Positions 12,200 to 24,133 are shown, counted from the first letter of the stretch. The stretch is 64,000 bases of DNA from Carettochelys insculpta (GCF_033958435.1 NC_134137.1:256168501-256232500); one strand, 5' to 3'. Translations and numbers: made by a program. The notes: generated by a model not told the origin, from the sequence alone.

Positions 12200-14803
12200 A
12201 GCTACAATAAAAAACACAGTAATAATAGGAGATTTCAATTATCCCCATATTGATGGGTACATGTCACCTCAGGACGGGATTCAGAGATTACATTTCTTGA
12301 TGCCTTAAATGACTGCTTCTTGGAGCAGCTAGTACAGGAACCCACAACGGGAGAGTCAATTCTCGATCTAGTCCTGACTGGAACGCAGGATCTGGTCCAA
12401 GAGGTAACTGTTACTGGACCGCTTGGAAATAGTGACCACAATATAATAACTTTTAATATTCCTGTGTTGGGAAGAACACTGCAACGGTCAAACAGTCCGG
12501 CATTTAATTTCAAAAAGGGGAATTACACTAAAATGAGGAAGCTAGTTAAACAGAAACTAAAAGGTAGAGTAACTAAACTAAAATCCCTGGAAGCTGCATG
12601 GAAACTGTTTAAAGACACCATACTAGAGGCCCAACTTAAATGTATACCCTAAATAAAAAAACACAGTAAGAGACCTAACAAAGAACCACCATGGCTAAAC
12701 AGCCATGTTAAATGGGCAGTGAGAGAGAAAGGGGTAGCTTTTAAAAAGTGGAAGTTAAATCCTAGTGAGGAAAATAGGAAGGAACATAAACACTCCCTAA
12801 TTAAGTGTCATAACATAGTAAGAAAAGCCAAAAAAGATTTTGACGAACAGCTAGCCAAAAATTCAAAAAATGATAGTAAAATGTTTTTTAAATACATTAG
12901 AAGCAGGAAGCCCGCTAAAGAAGCAGTGGGGCCCTTGGACGATAAAGATATAAAAGGAGCGATCAAGGAAGACAGTGCCATTGCGGAGCGATTAAATGAT
13001 TTCTTTGCTTCAGTCTTCACGGCTGAGGATGTTACAGAGGTTCCTAAATCTGAGCCAGCCTTTTTAGGTGACAAATCTGAGGAACTCTCCCAGATTGAAG
13101 TGACGTTAGAGGAGGTTTTGGAGTTAATTGATAAGCTGAATAGTAACAAGTCTCCAGGACCAGACGGTATTCACCCAAGGGTTCTGAAAGAACTCAAATG
13201 TGAAATTGCGGACTTATGAACAGTGGTTTGTAACCTATCCTTTAAATCCGCTTCGGTACCCAATGACTGGAAGACGGCCAATATAACGCCAATATTTAAA
13301 AAAGGCTCCAGAGGAGACCCTGGCAATTATAGACCGATAAGTCTAACAACAGTACCAGGCAAATCAGTAGAAACAATAGTAAAGAATAAAATTGCAAGGC
13401 ACGTAGAAGAGCACAAATTGTTGGGCAAAAGTCAGCATGGTTTCTGCAGAGGGAAGTCGTGTCTAACTAATCTATTAGAATTCTTTGAAGGGGTTAATAA
13501 ACATGCGGACAAGGGGCACCCAGTGGACATAATATACCTAGATTTCCAGAAAGCCTTTGACACGGTCCCACACCAAAGGCTTTTATGTAAATTAGGCGGT
13601 CATGGGATAGGAGGAAAGATCCTTTCATGGATCGGGAATTGGTTAAAAGACAGAAAACAAAGGGTTGGAATAAATGGTAAATTTTCACAATGGAGCGGGG
13701 TAACTAGTGGTGTTCCCCAGGGGTCAGTCCTGGGACCGATCCTGTTCAACTTGTTCATCAATGATCTAGAAAATGGGGTAAGCAGTGAGGTGGCAAAGTT
13801 TGCAGATGACACCAAGTTGTTCAGGACAGTCAAAACCAAAAGGGATTGTGAAGAACTACAAAAAGATCTCAGCAAACTGAGTGATTGGGCAGCAAAATGG
13901 CAAATGAAATTTAATGTGGGTAAGTGTAAGGTAATGCATGTTGGAAAAAATAACCCAAATTACACGTACAACATGATGGGGTCAAATTTAGCTACGACAG
14001 ATCAGGACAGGGATCTTGGAGTTATAGTGGATAGTTCTCTGAAGACATCCACGCAGTGTGCAGCGGCAGTTAGTAAAGCAAATAGGATGTTAGGAACTAT
14101 TAAAAAAGGGATAGATAATAAGACAAAAGATATCATACTTCCCCTATATAAAACTATGGTATGCCCACATCTTGAGTACTGTGTGCAGATGTGGTCTCCT
14201 CACCTCAAAAAAGATATATTGGCATTAGAAAAGGTACAGAAAATGGTGACTAAGATGATTAGGGGTTTGGAACAGGTCCCATATGGGGAGAGGCTAGAGA
14301 GACTGGGACTTTTCAGTCTGGGAAAGAGGCGATTGAGGGGCGATATGATAGAGGTATATAAAATCATGAATGGTGTGGAGAAAGTGAATATAGAAAAATT
14401 ATTTACCTTTTCCCATAATACAAGAACTAGGGGACACCAAATGAAATTGATGGGTAGTAGGTTCAAAACTAATAAAAGGAAATTTTTCTTCACACAGCGC
14501 ACAGTCAACCTGTGGAACTCCTTGCCGGAGGAGGCTGTGAAGGCCAGGACTCTATTAGGGTTTAAAAAAGAGCTCTATAATTTTTGCAGGTTAGGTCCAT
14601 AAATGGCTATTAGCCAGGGGTAAAGTATGGTGCCCTAGCCTTCAGTACAAGGGCAGGAGATGGATGGCAGGAGATAAATCACTTGATCATTGTCTTCTGT
14701 TCTCCTTCTCTGGGGCACCTGGCATTGGCAACTGTCGGCAGACGGGACACTGGGCTGGATGGACCTTTAGTCTGACCCAGTATGGCCGTTCTTATGTTCT
14801 TAA
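12200..14803 (+). mobile_element. 5'-truncated CR1 LINE
   Basis: The element begins inside the endonuclease domain and carries the rest of ORF2, then a 3' UTR with GGATGGACCTTTAGTCTGAC and the short tail TTCTTATGTTCTTAATG. The tail and protein are those of the CR1 clade. As usual for CR1, I see no clear target-site duplication. Few lesions suggest a moderately young insertion. Confidence 0.9.
12219..14602 (+). pseudogene. CR1 ORF2: endonuclease C-terminus plus reverse transcriptase
   Basis: ORF2 supplies the endonuclease that nicks the target and the reverse transcriptase that copies the RNA there. The frame opens with VIIGDFNYPHIDGY of the APE endonuclease. A frameshift near 12297 moves it to the frame used by the rest. 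Two nonsense changes interrupt that frame, TAA at 12650-12652 and TGA at 13217-13219. The RT then runs uninterrupted for about 460 codons. Motifs in order are [38 protein letters not shown] and the catalytic KFADDTKLF (about 13796-13818). The thumb region and a basic C-terminus end at TAA 14600-14602. Only three lesions are visible, but the 5' end is absent, so it is a dead copy. Confidence 0.9.
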
Positions 14804-15046
14804 TGTCCCCTGGTAGTTAAGTGAAGAAAATGTCAGTCTAATGGGGGGTGGGTGGGAGAGGAAGTCAATATTTGCCCTCCACTTATCTTCCTTTTAGTTT
14901 TATTTTGTTTATTTCAGTTTTTAACCGTACTCCATTCTTCACATTGAAAAGGAACTCAGAGGGATGGGCAATAATGTGTCACTTTGAGCCCCATCCAAAC
15001 CCACACTACCAGAAAACTCCAGCACAACAAGTCTATCAGTCTACGG

Positions 15047-15735
15047 CAGGAGTGGGGAATCTGTTTTTTGGGTCAGGGCCAATGACACAGAAAAGTCAGT
15101 TGGGCCATGTGCTAGTGAAAAGCAAAAAGCAAAAAAAAACCCTAAAAATACTTCATGACTGAGAGAAACAGGAAGACATTTACCTCAGTCATGCAATTCG
15201 GGGCACCAGAGTTACCCTTGTGCTCCAGACCTGTGGAGGAGAGGGGGCACTGCCAAGGCCCAGGTCTTCTCCCCAGGGCTGGATTAACTCTTCTGGGAAC
15301 CAGGAGAAAGCAGATTTTGTGAGCCCCTCCCTCCCAGGCTCTGGGATGGGACAAAAATGTGGGCTTCAGTATGTGGGAGGGGGCTGCGAAGGAGTGGGCT
15401 GAGGGTGGGTGTGGGGTCTGGGTGGGAGGGGGAGTGCAGGGGTGCACTGGGGTTGGAGGGTCTGTGTGGGAGGAGAGTGTGCAAGGGGGCTGGAGGTGCA
15501 GGTCTCAGAGAGAGAGAGGGATGCGGGAGGAGGCAGGGGATTGGGGTACCTACCTGGTGTGGCTGGGGGCAGGGTGGAGCCTACAAGTCAGTGCAAAGTA
15601 CAGAGCTTCCTTGTGGTGCCATTCCCACGCAGAGCCTAGCTCACCCCATTGTAGGGCATGGCAGGGGGCATGAGGGACAGTCCCAAGCCTCAAGGACCAG
15701 ATCCAGCCTGTGGGACTTAAGTTCTTCCCCCCCTT
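15047..15735. mobile_element. Non-autonomous hAT element with 8-bp duplication
   Basis: CAGGAGTGGGGAATCTG at the left pairs with AAGTTCTTCCCCCCCTT at the right. Flanking octamers GTCTACGG (15039-15046) and GTCTAGGG (15736-15743) differ at one base, a good hAT-type duplication. The GGGCCA and GACCAGATCCAGCCTGTGGG segments resemble a common reptile hAT family. The inside is G-rich low-complexity sequence, and open frames there are by-products of composition. Confidence 0.75.
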
Positions 15736-15743
15736 GTCTAGGG

Positions 15744-17039
15744 CCTGAGCTGTTACCTGGAGCAAGCAGAGCTGTCTCCATGCTAGCAAATTTTGTAGCT
15801 ATAATTTACCATCTGTGTAGCTCCATGTAGTGCATGCAGATTGTGAGGTCAAAATACAATTTACGCAATTTGTTCATCAATCTTAGTACAGCTTTTAGTG
15901 ATCCCAAACTAAACAGACTGTTGGGCACTGGATGAGCTATGGAAATAGCAGAGCTAGAGGCCTAGGGCGTTGAACATCACGACCAGCCTGTGTGTATACT
16001 ATGAGTGTGCTAGGCTAGAGTTCAAGCAGCTTAAGTCTCAAAAAATAACCTTGCCGAAGATGACAGTCTTTGGAAAACCATGTTGTTAACACAGCCAAAA
16101 ATCAAGGAAGCAAAAAAGCAATGAAAATAACCCCTCCCCTACACCCATTTTGTGAAACACAATTTATGTCAAGTGACAGAATCCAAAACAGGAGATAGGA
16201 AGCCCATTTGCAAATGTACAGCCAACGTGCATTATGTCCAGGTGGATCAGCAAATGGCCATAGGGGAAGATTGCATTAACTTGGGAAAGCTGTTCCTGAC
16301 GGTTTGGCATAACATAATTGGAAGAGCTCTCTCAAGACCATCTGGAATATGTTCCTGCAGGAGAGAAAGCATAAAAAGTGCTGCTGTGAAAAAGAAACAG
16401 GAAGGCAGAATGAAGAAATTGTGACATGGCAGAGTCTGCAAGCAGTTCTAGATTGAAAAGGAAGTGCTTGGGGAAGAACTGCAGAGAGGCTCAGAAAAGG
16501 AAAGGGTACAAGGTGCTAAAATAGGAAGAGACTAGGACTCCCATTCTCATCTATGCATCAGCGGACTTGGGGCAGAGCAAAGCAGTTGAAAAGCCATCTT
16601 AAACAAATCCCTTTTGCAGCTTTAAAACCATAGAGGCATTCTGCTGGAAATTGACCCTGTATGCATAATTAAATGATATAAATAGAGCAAGTAAAAAGAA
16701 TCTATCCTAAAATCATAGCTAGATTATGTCTAGTTTGTCTTCTTCAGTTCTTACTTTGCTAGTTTACATCGCAGATCTTAGTTGTAAAGGATTCAGTGAA
16801 GGCTACTCTTAATATCCTCTGAGATTTGGAAGCAATTACATTTAAAAATGGAACTGCAGAGGATATATAAACAGGAATGATCTTTTAAGGAAATTAAACA
16901 AAGGCTGTAATTGCACATCCATTTACATGACAGATAGAAAGACTGAATCCTTGGCAAATAAAGCTCAGTGAGGGGGTAGAATAATAATCTGAATTTTTAT
17001 TGCATAAATTAAGACTTTATTTCAAGCCAGACAGCATGG
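15744..17039. other. No recognisable gene or repeat
   Basis: AT-rich sequence without identifiable elements. Confidence 0.4.
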
Positions 17040-17157
17040 GTCTGACTACCTTATTCAGTTCCTATCACCTTTGGAATGCCAAATTTCCTGCGAAATATCT
17101 AATGCAGAACCCTTATTATGAAATGTTTTTAATACAGTAAGAGCAAGATCCCCCATC
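17040..17157 (+). repeat. Outer copy of a ~118-bp inverted duplication
   Basis: This segment, from GTCTGACTACCTTATTCAG to GCAAGATCCCCCATC, reappears in reverse complement at 17415-17535 inside the neighbouring transposon. By eye the copies are roughly 88% identical. It lies just outside the transposon's left end. Confidence 0.8.
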
Positions 17158-17194
17158 GCAACTGGGGCCTACCATGCTAGGTGCTGAACACATA

Positions 17195-18383
17195 GGCCAT
17201 GTCTATACTGGGGCAAAACTTCAAAATGGCCATGCTAATGGCCAAATTGGAGAATACTAATGAGGCACTGAAATGAATATGCAACAACTCATTAGTATGC
17301 TGCCAGCGGCGGCACTTCGAAAGTGCCGTGTTTTACTTGTGTGAGGCTCGTCTACATGGGGGTACTTTTCAAAAGGACCCTGCAAACATCAAAATCCCCT
17401 TATTCCTATCAGTTGATGGGGGATCTTGCTGTTACTGTATTAAAAACACTTCATAATAAGGGCTCTGCACATTAGATATTTCCCTGGAAATTTGGCATTC
17501 CAAACGTAATAGGAGCTGAATAAGGTGGTCAGATCCCTGTTGACCTTTTTTCTTGCTCTATCAGCTGATAGGAATAAGGAGATTTCGATGTTTGCAGGTG
17601 TCTCGGGAGTAAAAGGGGTTCGCATAACGAGTGGTGGATGGAAACGAAACAAGCAGTGAGCATAAAAAAGCTTTGACAATGGCTTAATCGATGTTATGAA
17701 GGGAATTAAGGGGGAATACCTAGTGCGCTCTAGCCGTCCACCCCAACGCGATGTCAGGTGATGGACAGGGGAAAGCCTGTACTTACGGGGCTGTTACCAA
17801 ACCGCAGATGGTGAGCAGAGCCCACAACAACATTTAGCTGAAAGGGTCCAGATTTCGGCGGGAGGGACAAGTGACTTAGGCCGGCCGACAGGCTTGTCAA
17901 GGTACACACATCTCCGATTTGGGAGGGAGGAGTTAACTTTTTATCGGGGTTTGGACACGGAAGCAATCCCTGGGCCAATATCAGTGCGTTGTGCCCTTTT
18001 GCCCTTTTTAGGAGCTTTTAATGCTTGATGAGGCAGTGGTCTTGCTTCCGCATATGTGACTAAGGCCTTAGCTGGCCCCACTTCTTTGTATGCGACTGAG
18101 CCCTTAGCTCTTCATGGGGGTGGGGGGTGGGGTTTGTCAATGAACACTGGCATGCGGGGTTCTGATTGGCTAGCGAAGCCTTGATCATGCACGAGGTGTG
18201 TGCAGCCATGGCTTGCAACACTGTCATGGTCATGCCACAAATGGTTGTGCCCACAGCAGGGTCCTTTCGAAACCGACCCCCGTGTAGATGAGCCACACGC
18301 AAGCGAAATACAGCCTCATTAGTATTCACCGATTCAGCCATTAACATGGCCATTTTGAAGTTTTGCCCCAATGTAGAGGTAGC
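17195..18383. mobile_element. Harbinger-like element with >100-bp inverted ends
   Basis: The left arm GGCCATGTCTATACTGGGGC continues with AAAACTTCAAAATGGCCATG and AATACTAATGAGGC. The right arm is its reverse complement and ends TAGAGGTAGC. Flanking CATA (17191-17194 and 18384-18387) is the likely duplication. A second internal inverted pair, TTATTCCTATCAGTTGATGG and CTATCAGCTGATAGGAATAA, flanks a foreign chunk at about 17415-17557 (see the inverted duplication). No transposase is recognisable in the 17.6-18.2 kb interior. Confidence 0.75.
17415..17535 (-). repeat. Inner, inverted copy of the 17040-17157 segment
   Basis: Reverse complement of the segment outside the element, sitting exactly between the two halves of an internal palindrome of the transposon. 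It looks like an insertion into the palindrome centre. Confidence 0.8.
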
Positions 18384-20014
18384 CATACAGAGACAGTTCA
18401 TTTCAAAGAGTTTAGCATAATAAAAAATCATCATCATCATCATAACAATGAATGATTATGAACATCTGTTTGTTGCAGTAAATAAACCTGTGAGGTGTCT
18501 TGGTTCTGAAAAAAAGGCTTTTGATTGGATATTCCTGAGTTGAAGTCATGGCAAGCCTTGGACAGGACGTATTTTCCTGAATAGGTTCTTCTGTTGTCAA
18601 TAAAAGTGTTCAAGATTTGCATTCTATGGTCAAAATACAAAGCAGTTCCTATGAGGAGCTGTGCAAAGCTTTCCGTACAAATCTCCAGACTCGGTTTGTT
18701 CTTGAATTTGACAGAACCCTCAAATTCAAGCTATATTCATTAAAAGTGTTGGAAGCCTTTCAGCAAGCCTTGACTAAAATTTCTGGGACAGTTTGGGTGA
18801 TGTTTCAAATGAACTTGGCCTTCCTGTAGAGCTAAATTGGACAGATCTAGGCCGAGTTTTACAATATGTAAATTTTTATTGCACAGTGACAAGCAGGGTA
18901 CACACTGCAACATTTTTTACAATTAATATTTGATTTTTTCACATGAATTTGCTTAAACAGTGCTCCTACAGTATTATGTTTGCATTTTATGACTATTCTG
19001 ATTCAGGATAGCATCCACAGGCAGGAAAGGACTTAAGCACAAAGGCCCATTGAAGCCCATAGAATGACGAGATAGACACTTGCTCAGCTTAAAGCATATG
19101 CTTAAATACTTTCTGAACAGGAACAGAATTAGCACATACATATGCACTTTCCTTAAAAGGGGCCCAAGAAGATAAGTCTCCTCATTATTAAAGAGAATCT
19201 TTAATTTATAATTGAAGACATATACACAGGATACTCAGGAAAAAGAAACAAATCAGGCAACCTCTATGCCCAGTAAAGCCAAACCGCTCATACAACAAAT
19301 ATTCACAAGCTGCTTTTGAATAATTCGCCGTGTGAGAATTGCTCATAATGAATACCTGCAAAAACTGTCATCTACTCATAGGCCAGTTGCACTCAGAAGG
19401 AGATGTAACCAAAGGAAAAACATTATTTTGCTCATCTTTAGACATAGCAGATTGAGGAAGGATGGAGTCTAGTTAAATCCCAAATGCCTTTGACTTCTCC
19501 ATACTCAGAATTTCAATCTGAATAGAGAGCATTGACCTAAAAATATTTGACTGAATGAATTTTTGAAAAATTACATTTGTGTTTTTATGATTTTCAAAGT
19601 TATCCTCATCAAAATTTTTATTAAAACTATTTCCTGCTAATTTTTGCACAATAGATATAGAGTCCCAAATTTCATCATTCCACAGTAGCACTTGGGAGGT
19701 GCACTGTTCCCCTGTGCGCCCCCGCCAAAATGTTAATTACTAAATGGGGTGCCTGCTCATGTCCCCTCCTTCTCCCTCTAGACGGCCCTCCTAGCCCTGC
19801 TCCTCCTGCAGTTTTCCTGGATTCACAGAAAAGAAGCTGAGACGTTAGTGTAAATGTGGCTAAATTGTAAATCTGAATTTTATGACTGGGGCTATCTTTT
19901 TCTAATGGGCTGAACCAAAAGACAAGATGAACATCCACAAACTATGGCAGAGTTCAAACCCAGAAATCAACTTCAGGACCTCTGAGATTCATTTCCCTAT
20001 GATGCCGTTGTTCA
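18384..20014. other. AT-rich DNA, no gene
   Basis: A short (ATC)n tract lies at about 18427-18442. Around 19030-19120, words such as CTTAAGCACAAAGGCCCATTGAAG recall an ancient amniote repeat, but too little survives to name it. Nothing else is seen. Confidence 0.4.
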
Positions 20015-20369
20015 TATAGGCTATGTCTACACATGAACGCTACATCGAAATAGCCTATTTTGATGTAGTGACATCGAAATAGGCTAGAATAACGTCTACA
20101 CGTCCTCCAGGGCTGGCAACGTTGATGTTCAACGTCGATGTTGGGCAGCACCACATCGAAATAGGCGCTGCGAGGGAACGTCTACACGCCAAAGTAGCAC
20201 ACATCGAAATAAGGGTGCCAGGAACAGCTGCAGACAGGGTCACAGGGCGGACTAGCGCTTCTGGGGCAACAGCTACCTGCTCCCTTAAAGGGCCCCTCCC
20301 AGACAAACGCAGCCTGCACAGCACGCGGTCTGCAGAGCCATAGGCACGCATACCTCAAGCAATGCAGGC

Positions 20370-20377
20370 ATGGACCC

Positions 20378-20428
<51 letters not shown>

Positions 20429-21745
20429 AGAGGTCCACACAGCCGTCCCTGCAGGAGCAGTGCTCGCCCTGCTCCATGCCATGCAGGAGGCAGCTGAGCA
20501 CCTCCTTGCCACAGAGGAGGAGCTGCCCGCAGGGGAGGAGGATGCAACCCCCAACTCTGCAGCACCCCGCCCCCCCCCGGCGCACACGCCGCCAGCTGTG
20601 GAGCTACCCCACGAGCACGGACTGGTGGGAGCGGCTGTGTGCTTGGAGAGTGGGACAACGACCGTTGGCTCCAGAACTTTCAGATGAGCTGGCAGACATT
20701 TCTGGAGCTATGCCAGTGGCTCACCCCCGCACTCAGGCACCAGGACACCGCCATGCGGCATGCCCTCAGCGTCGAGAAATGGGTTGGCATTGCTGTCTGG
20801 AAGCTGGCCACTGCAGACAGCTACCGATCTGTGGGCCAGCAGTTTGGCGTCGGCAAGGCCATCGTCGGGGCTGTCCTCATGGAGGTAAGAGGACCCACAG
20901 GGGGGGAGGGGGAGGCAGCCCTGGCAGGGGAGGGCCACACACACCCTGCACACCCCTCATTGGTGCTCTCCCATGTGCTTCCCCTGCAGGTCGTCCGCGC
21001 CATCAACTCCCTGCTCCTCCACAGGCTCGTGAGGCTTGGGGACCCGGATGCCACCATCGCAGGCTTTGCCACGCTGGGCTTCCCCAATTGCTTTGGGGCT
21101 CTGGATGGGACTCACATCCCCATCCGCACCCTGGAACACAGTGGAGGACACTACTTAAACAGGAAGGGCGACCACTCAGTGGTTCTCCAGGCCTTGGTGG
21201 ATGGCCGGGGCCATTTCCTGGACATATATGTGGGCTGGCCTGGCAGCACCCACGACGCCCGGGTATTCCGGAACTCGGGCCTGTGCCGCTGGCTGGAGGC
21301 GGGGACTTACATCCCCCAGCAGGAGATCCCTGTGGGGGACACCACCATGCCCCTCTGTGTCATCGCAGATGCGGCATACCCCCTCCGGCCCTGGCTCATG
21401 CACCCGTACATGGGCCACCTGTCAGCCAGCCAGGAGCGCTTCAACATGCGCCTGAACCATGCGCGCCAGGTGGTGGAGCGCACATTTGGGCACCTCAAAG
21501 GGCGCTGGAGGTATCTCCTCACCCGCCTTGATGTGGGCCCCACCAACATCCCCCAGATTGTGGGCGCATGCAGCGCCCTACACAACCTATTGAAGAGCAA
21601 GGGGGAGGTCTTCTTTCAGGGCTGGGCTGTGGAGGCCAGCAGGGCCGATGTGCAGCCACCCGCTGCCCCCAGTCGCCAGGTGGACCCTGAAGGGACCTGG
21701 GTCTGGGAGGCCCTGCGGGCCCAGTTCGATGAGGCCGCGGGGTGA
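20370..21745 (+). pseudogene. HARBI1-like DDE transposase with polyQ N-terminus, frameshifted
   Basis: This enzyme cuts and joins the transposon ends. The ATG at 20370 starts MDP followed by 16 glutamines. Homology then appears to pass through two frame changes, one in the C-run near 20570-20580 and one by an extra T near 20637, before the long frame LGEWDNDRWLQNFQMSW. An intron with GAG|GTAAGA donor (20885) and CCCTGCAG acceptor (ending 20989) is 105 bp, a multiple of three and stop-free, so retaining it also keeps the frame. The DDE triad is visible: Asp in ALDGTHIPI (21104-21106), Asp in GSTHDARVF (21254-21256), Glu in VVERTFGHLKGRWR (21476-21478). Stop at 21743-21745. The catalytic core looks sound; the N-terminal region is broken. 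Full-length relatives are of similar size (about 350-450 residues). Confidence 0.85.
20379..20426 (+). repeat. (CAG)16 microsatellite coding polyglutamine
   Basis: Sixteen uninterrupted CAG codons in frame with the ATG at 20370 of the transposase. Related starts at 53580 and 60458 have only a few CAG/CTG codons, so the tract has expanded here. Confidence 0.95.
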
Positions 21746-21852
21746 ACGCTGGCAGGTCTCCCACTGCCCCCGCCCCCATCCTCCACTACACTCCCTGCCC
21801 CTACACCCACACCACAGAGCACCCAAGAGCACACCCCCCCACTTTTCTTGTA

Positions 21853-21858
21853 AATAAA
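21853..21858 (+). terminator. Polyadenylation signal of the transposase gene
   Basis: AATAAA about 110 bp after the transposase stop codon. Confidence 0.55.
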
Positions 21859-22139
21859 AGCAGACAGTTGTTTGTCAAATCAAATATCTGTAGAACTCTT
21901 ATTATTATTATCAACAAGACTAACTATTTACAGGCAAAAATCTAACTTTTATATATATGTATTATAAATAGGGATAAGATAAAAGGGGAAGACAAGGAAG
22001 GGGAGAACTATGTACATGGGGGGGCAAGGATCAGCATAGTAACAGGGGTCAAATATACAAACTATTTACAAAATAACCTAAAACTGGGGGGAATATATAC
22101 AAAGGGGGAGGGGGGGCCACGGCCTGGGCCCCACACCCC

Positions 22140-24133
22140 CTAATGTCCAGCGCTGGGGGTGGGTGGCCGGGATCCCCGCCTCGGCCTCAGCCCTGGCCGG
22201 GGCTGGCTGGGGGCCGGGCAGACCGGGAGATACAGCCGGCGGGTGTCAGCTGGCCCCAGGTCCCCCTCGGCGGAAGGGCCCTCAGTGGCGGGTGGTGGTG
22301 AGACGGCGGACGGTGCAGCAGCTGGAGCAGCGGGTGGAGCAGGCAGGGCGGGCGCGGAGGCGGCCGGTGCGGCATGGGGGGCCAGGTAGTCGGCGATACG
22401 GTTGAAGGTCCGCATGAAGGCTCCCCATGCCTCTTGGCGCCAGGCCAGCGCCCGCTCCTGCAGCTGGAGGCGGCGCTCCTCCACCCGCAGCTGCTGCTCC
22501 ATGACCTCCAGCTGCTGACGGTGGAGGGCCAGCAGCTGGGGGGTCCGTCGCCATCGGGTGGTGGTGCTGGGTCCGCTGTCTTCCCCGCCGTGGGGCTGGT
22601 CGGTCCTCCGCCGAGGGGCTGGCCTGGAGTGATGGCCCCGGAGGGCTGTCCGGGACCACTGATGCCTCGCCGGCGCGCTCCGGTCCTTCCGATGGTGCAG
22701 CTGCGGAACACAGGAGGAGGGGAAGAAGAGTGGAGACAGCCGTTAGTGTGGGCCCCGATCCGTGGCCCTTGTTCCCCCCACCCCTCTGCTGCAGGTTCCC
22801 CATCCCCGTCCCTAGGAGATGCTGCTGTGATGGGGTTCAGGGGTCCCCCTGCACTGCACCCCGTCCACTGGCAGGAGTGACTCTCACTCAGCAGGCACAA
22901 CAGGAGGTTTATTAGGCAACAGATGCCCAGTTTCTCACAGAAGCGACAGTACAGGAGTCAGAGACGGTCCTTCCAACCTGTCCTGGGGAGAAGACCCCGA
23001 GGGGTACCCCTCTGGGGTGTAGCTTTCCCCTTCCTCAGGCTGGCTGCCTTCTAGCTCTCCCTTCCCTTAGCCTCTAACTGCCGCCCCTGATTCAAACCCA
23101 GCTCGGCTCCTCCCTCCTCTTTGTTCAGGGCAGAGCTGTAACCTGCCAGTTGTAGCCCCAGGGTCATCCTTAGCAACTGGGAGCTATTCTGCTTGTTTCT
23201 CATATGTAGCCTGAGTCTCACATTTGCACTCCCCCCACTCCATCACATGCTGCTGCTGCTGGGTGTCTCACCCCCTCCCCCCAGGGGACCCTAGAAGTTC
23301 CACTCCCCCCAGCCCCGGGGATGGGGCATGGCACTGTCGTGCTGGTGGGGGGCAGGGGCTGATGCACTCTTCTGAGGGACATGCCACTGCTGTCCTTGGG
23401 GCCATGGTCATCTGGGCATGTGGAGGGCCCTGGTCATATCTATTACCCCCGATCCTCAACCCCGGGGGTGTGCACCGGGGGGGTACATACCTGACAGTCC
23501 ACTTCCACAGTCGGGGGACACCCAGGGGGCAGACGCCCGGCTGGAGCTCCTGGATGGCAGGACGATCTGGAGGCCGGTGTCGCTGGAGGAGGACTCCCCC
23601 TCCTCCTTCTCCTCCTCTGGTGCCCCGGGGGTGGGCTCCTGTGGGGGCCCCCGGGGTGCGGGGCTTGCCTCCGGGGCGGACTCTGCCTCCGGGGCCTGCT
23701 GGGGCTCCTCGGCCGAGGTATCAAGAGTGGCCAGAGGGGAGGAGGTGTGCCGGGGGCCCAGGATGTCCCTGAGCTCCCTGTAAAAGGGGCAGGTGACGGG
23801 GGCGGCTCCAGATTGGCCGGCCGCATCCTGGTCCCGGGTGTAACCCTGCCGCAGCTCCTTCACTTTACTCCGGACATGATCCAGAGTGCAGGCAGGGTGA
23901 CCCCGGGTGGCCAGGCCCTCGGCCAGCCGAGCGAATGCATCTGCGTTCCGCCTCTTGCTCCCCATTACCTCGAGCACTTCTTCCTTGCTCCAGAGCCCCA
24001 GCAGGTCCCGAAGCTCGGCCTCCGTCCAGGAGGGGCCCTGCTGCCTTTTCCCAGGCTGGCTGCCAGGCTGGGAGCCCTGGCTCCCCTTGGGGGGGGTGCA
24101 ATGGGGGAGCTTGGGGGGCTGGCGGGAGGCCAT
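22140..24133 (-). pseudogene. Two-exon Myb/SANT-like Harbinger accessory protein
   Basis: Likely the DNA-binding partner of the transposase. Exon 1 runs from ATG at 24133 (MASRQPPKLPHC) to a CAG|GTATGT donor at 23491/23490. It has a trihelix-type Myb domain around residues 35-110 with QQGPSWTEAELRDLLGLWSK, NADAFARLAEGLATRGHP and VRSKVKELRQGY, then CPFYRELRDILG and an acidic E/S-rich tail. The acceptor TTCCGCAG ends at 22701. Exon 2 (22700-22140) continues in phase with AAPSEGPERAG. Near 22600 the frame shifts by one base. The C-terminus is a predicted helix, MEQQLRVEERRLQLQERALA, then an Ala/Pro-rich end. I placed the start at MASR because the 0-4 kb homologue begins MASS at the same place. 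The intron (790 bp) holds a solo LTR. Confidence 0.75.
22826..23247 (-). mobile_element. Solo LTR of an endogenous retrovirus
   Basis: 422 bp with TGTGATGG...CCATCACA ends, flanked by a perfect TGCTGC duplication (22820-22825 and 23248-23253). On the minus strand AATAAA (22913-22908) lies close to the 3' end, so the LTR is on -. No gag, pol or env sequence is present, so this is the product of LTR-LTR recombination. It lies inside the Myb intron and interrupts no exon. Confidence 0.85.

Noticed and set aside
15284..15830. Frames rich in Gly/Val/Trp or Pro/Ser inside the hAT element
   Set aside because: Product of a G-rich low-complexity tract; no transposase motif.
20285..20658. Minus-strand frames with polyleucine, polycysteine or polyalanine runs
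   Set aside because: They are the antisense reading of the CAG tract in the transposase gene and have no independent support.
22187..22900. Long overlapping frames on both strands in the GC-rich part of the Harbinger element
   Set aside because: High GC content leaves all frames open. Only the frames matching the Myb-like homologue across predicted splice sites were kept.
22826..23247. A full endogenous retrovirus
   Set aside because: Only one LTR with direct duplications; no internal sequence.
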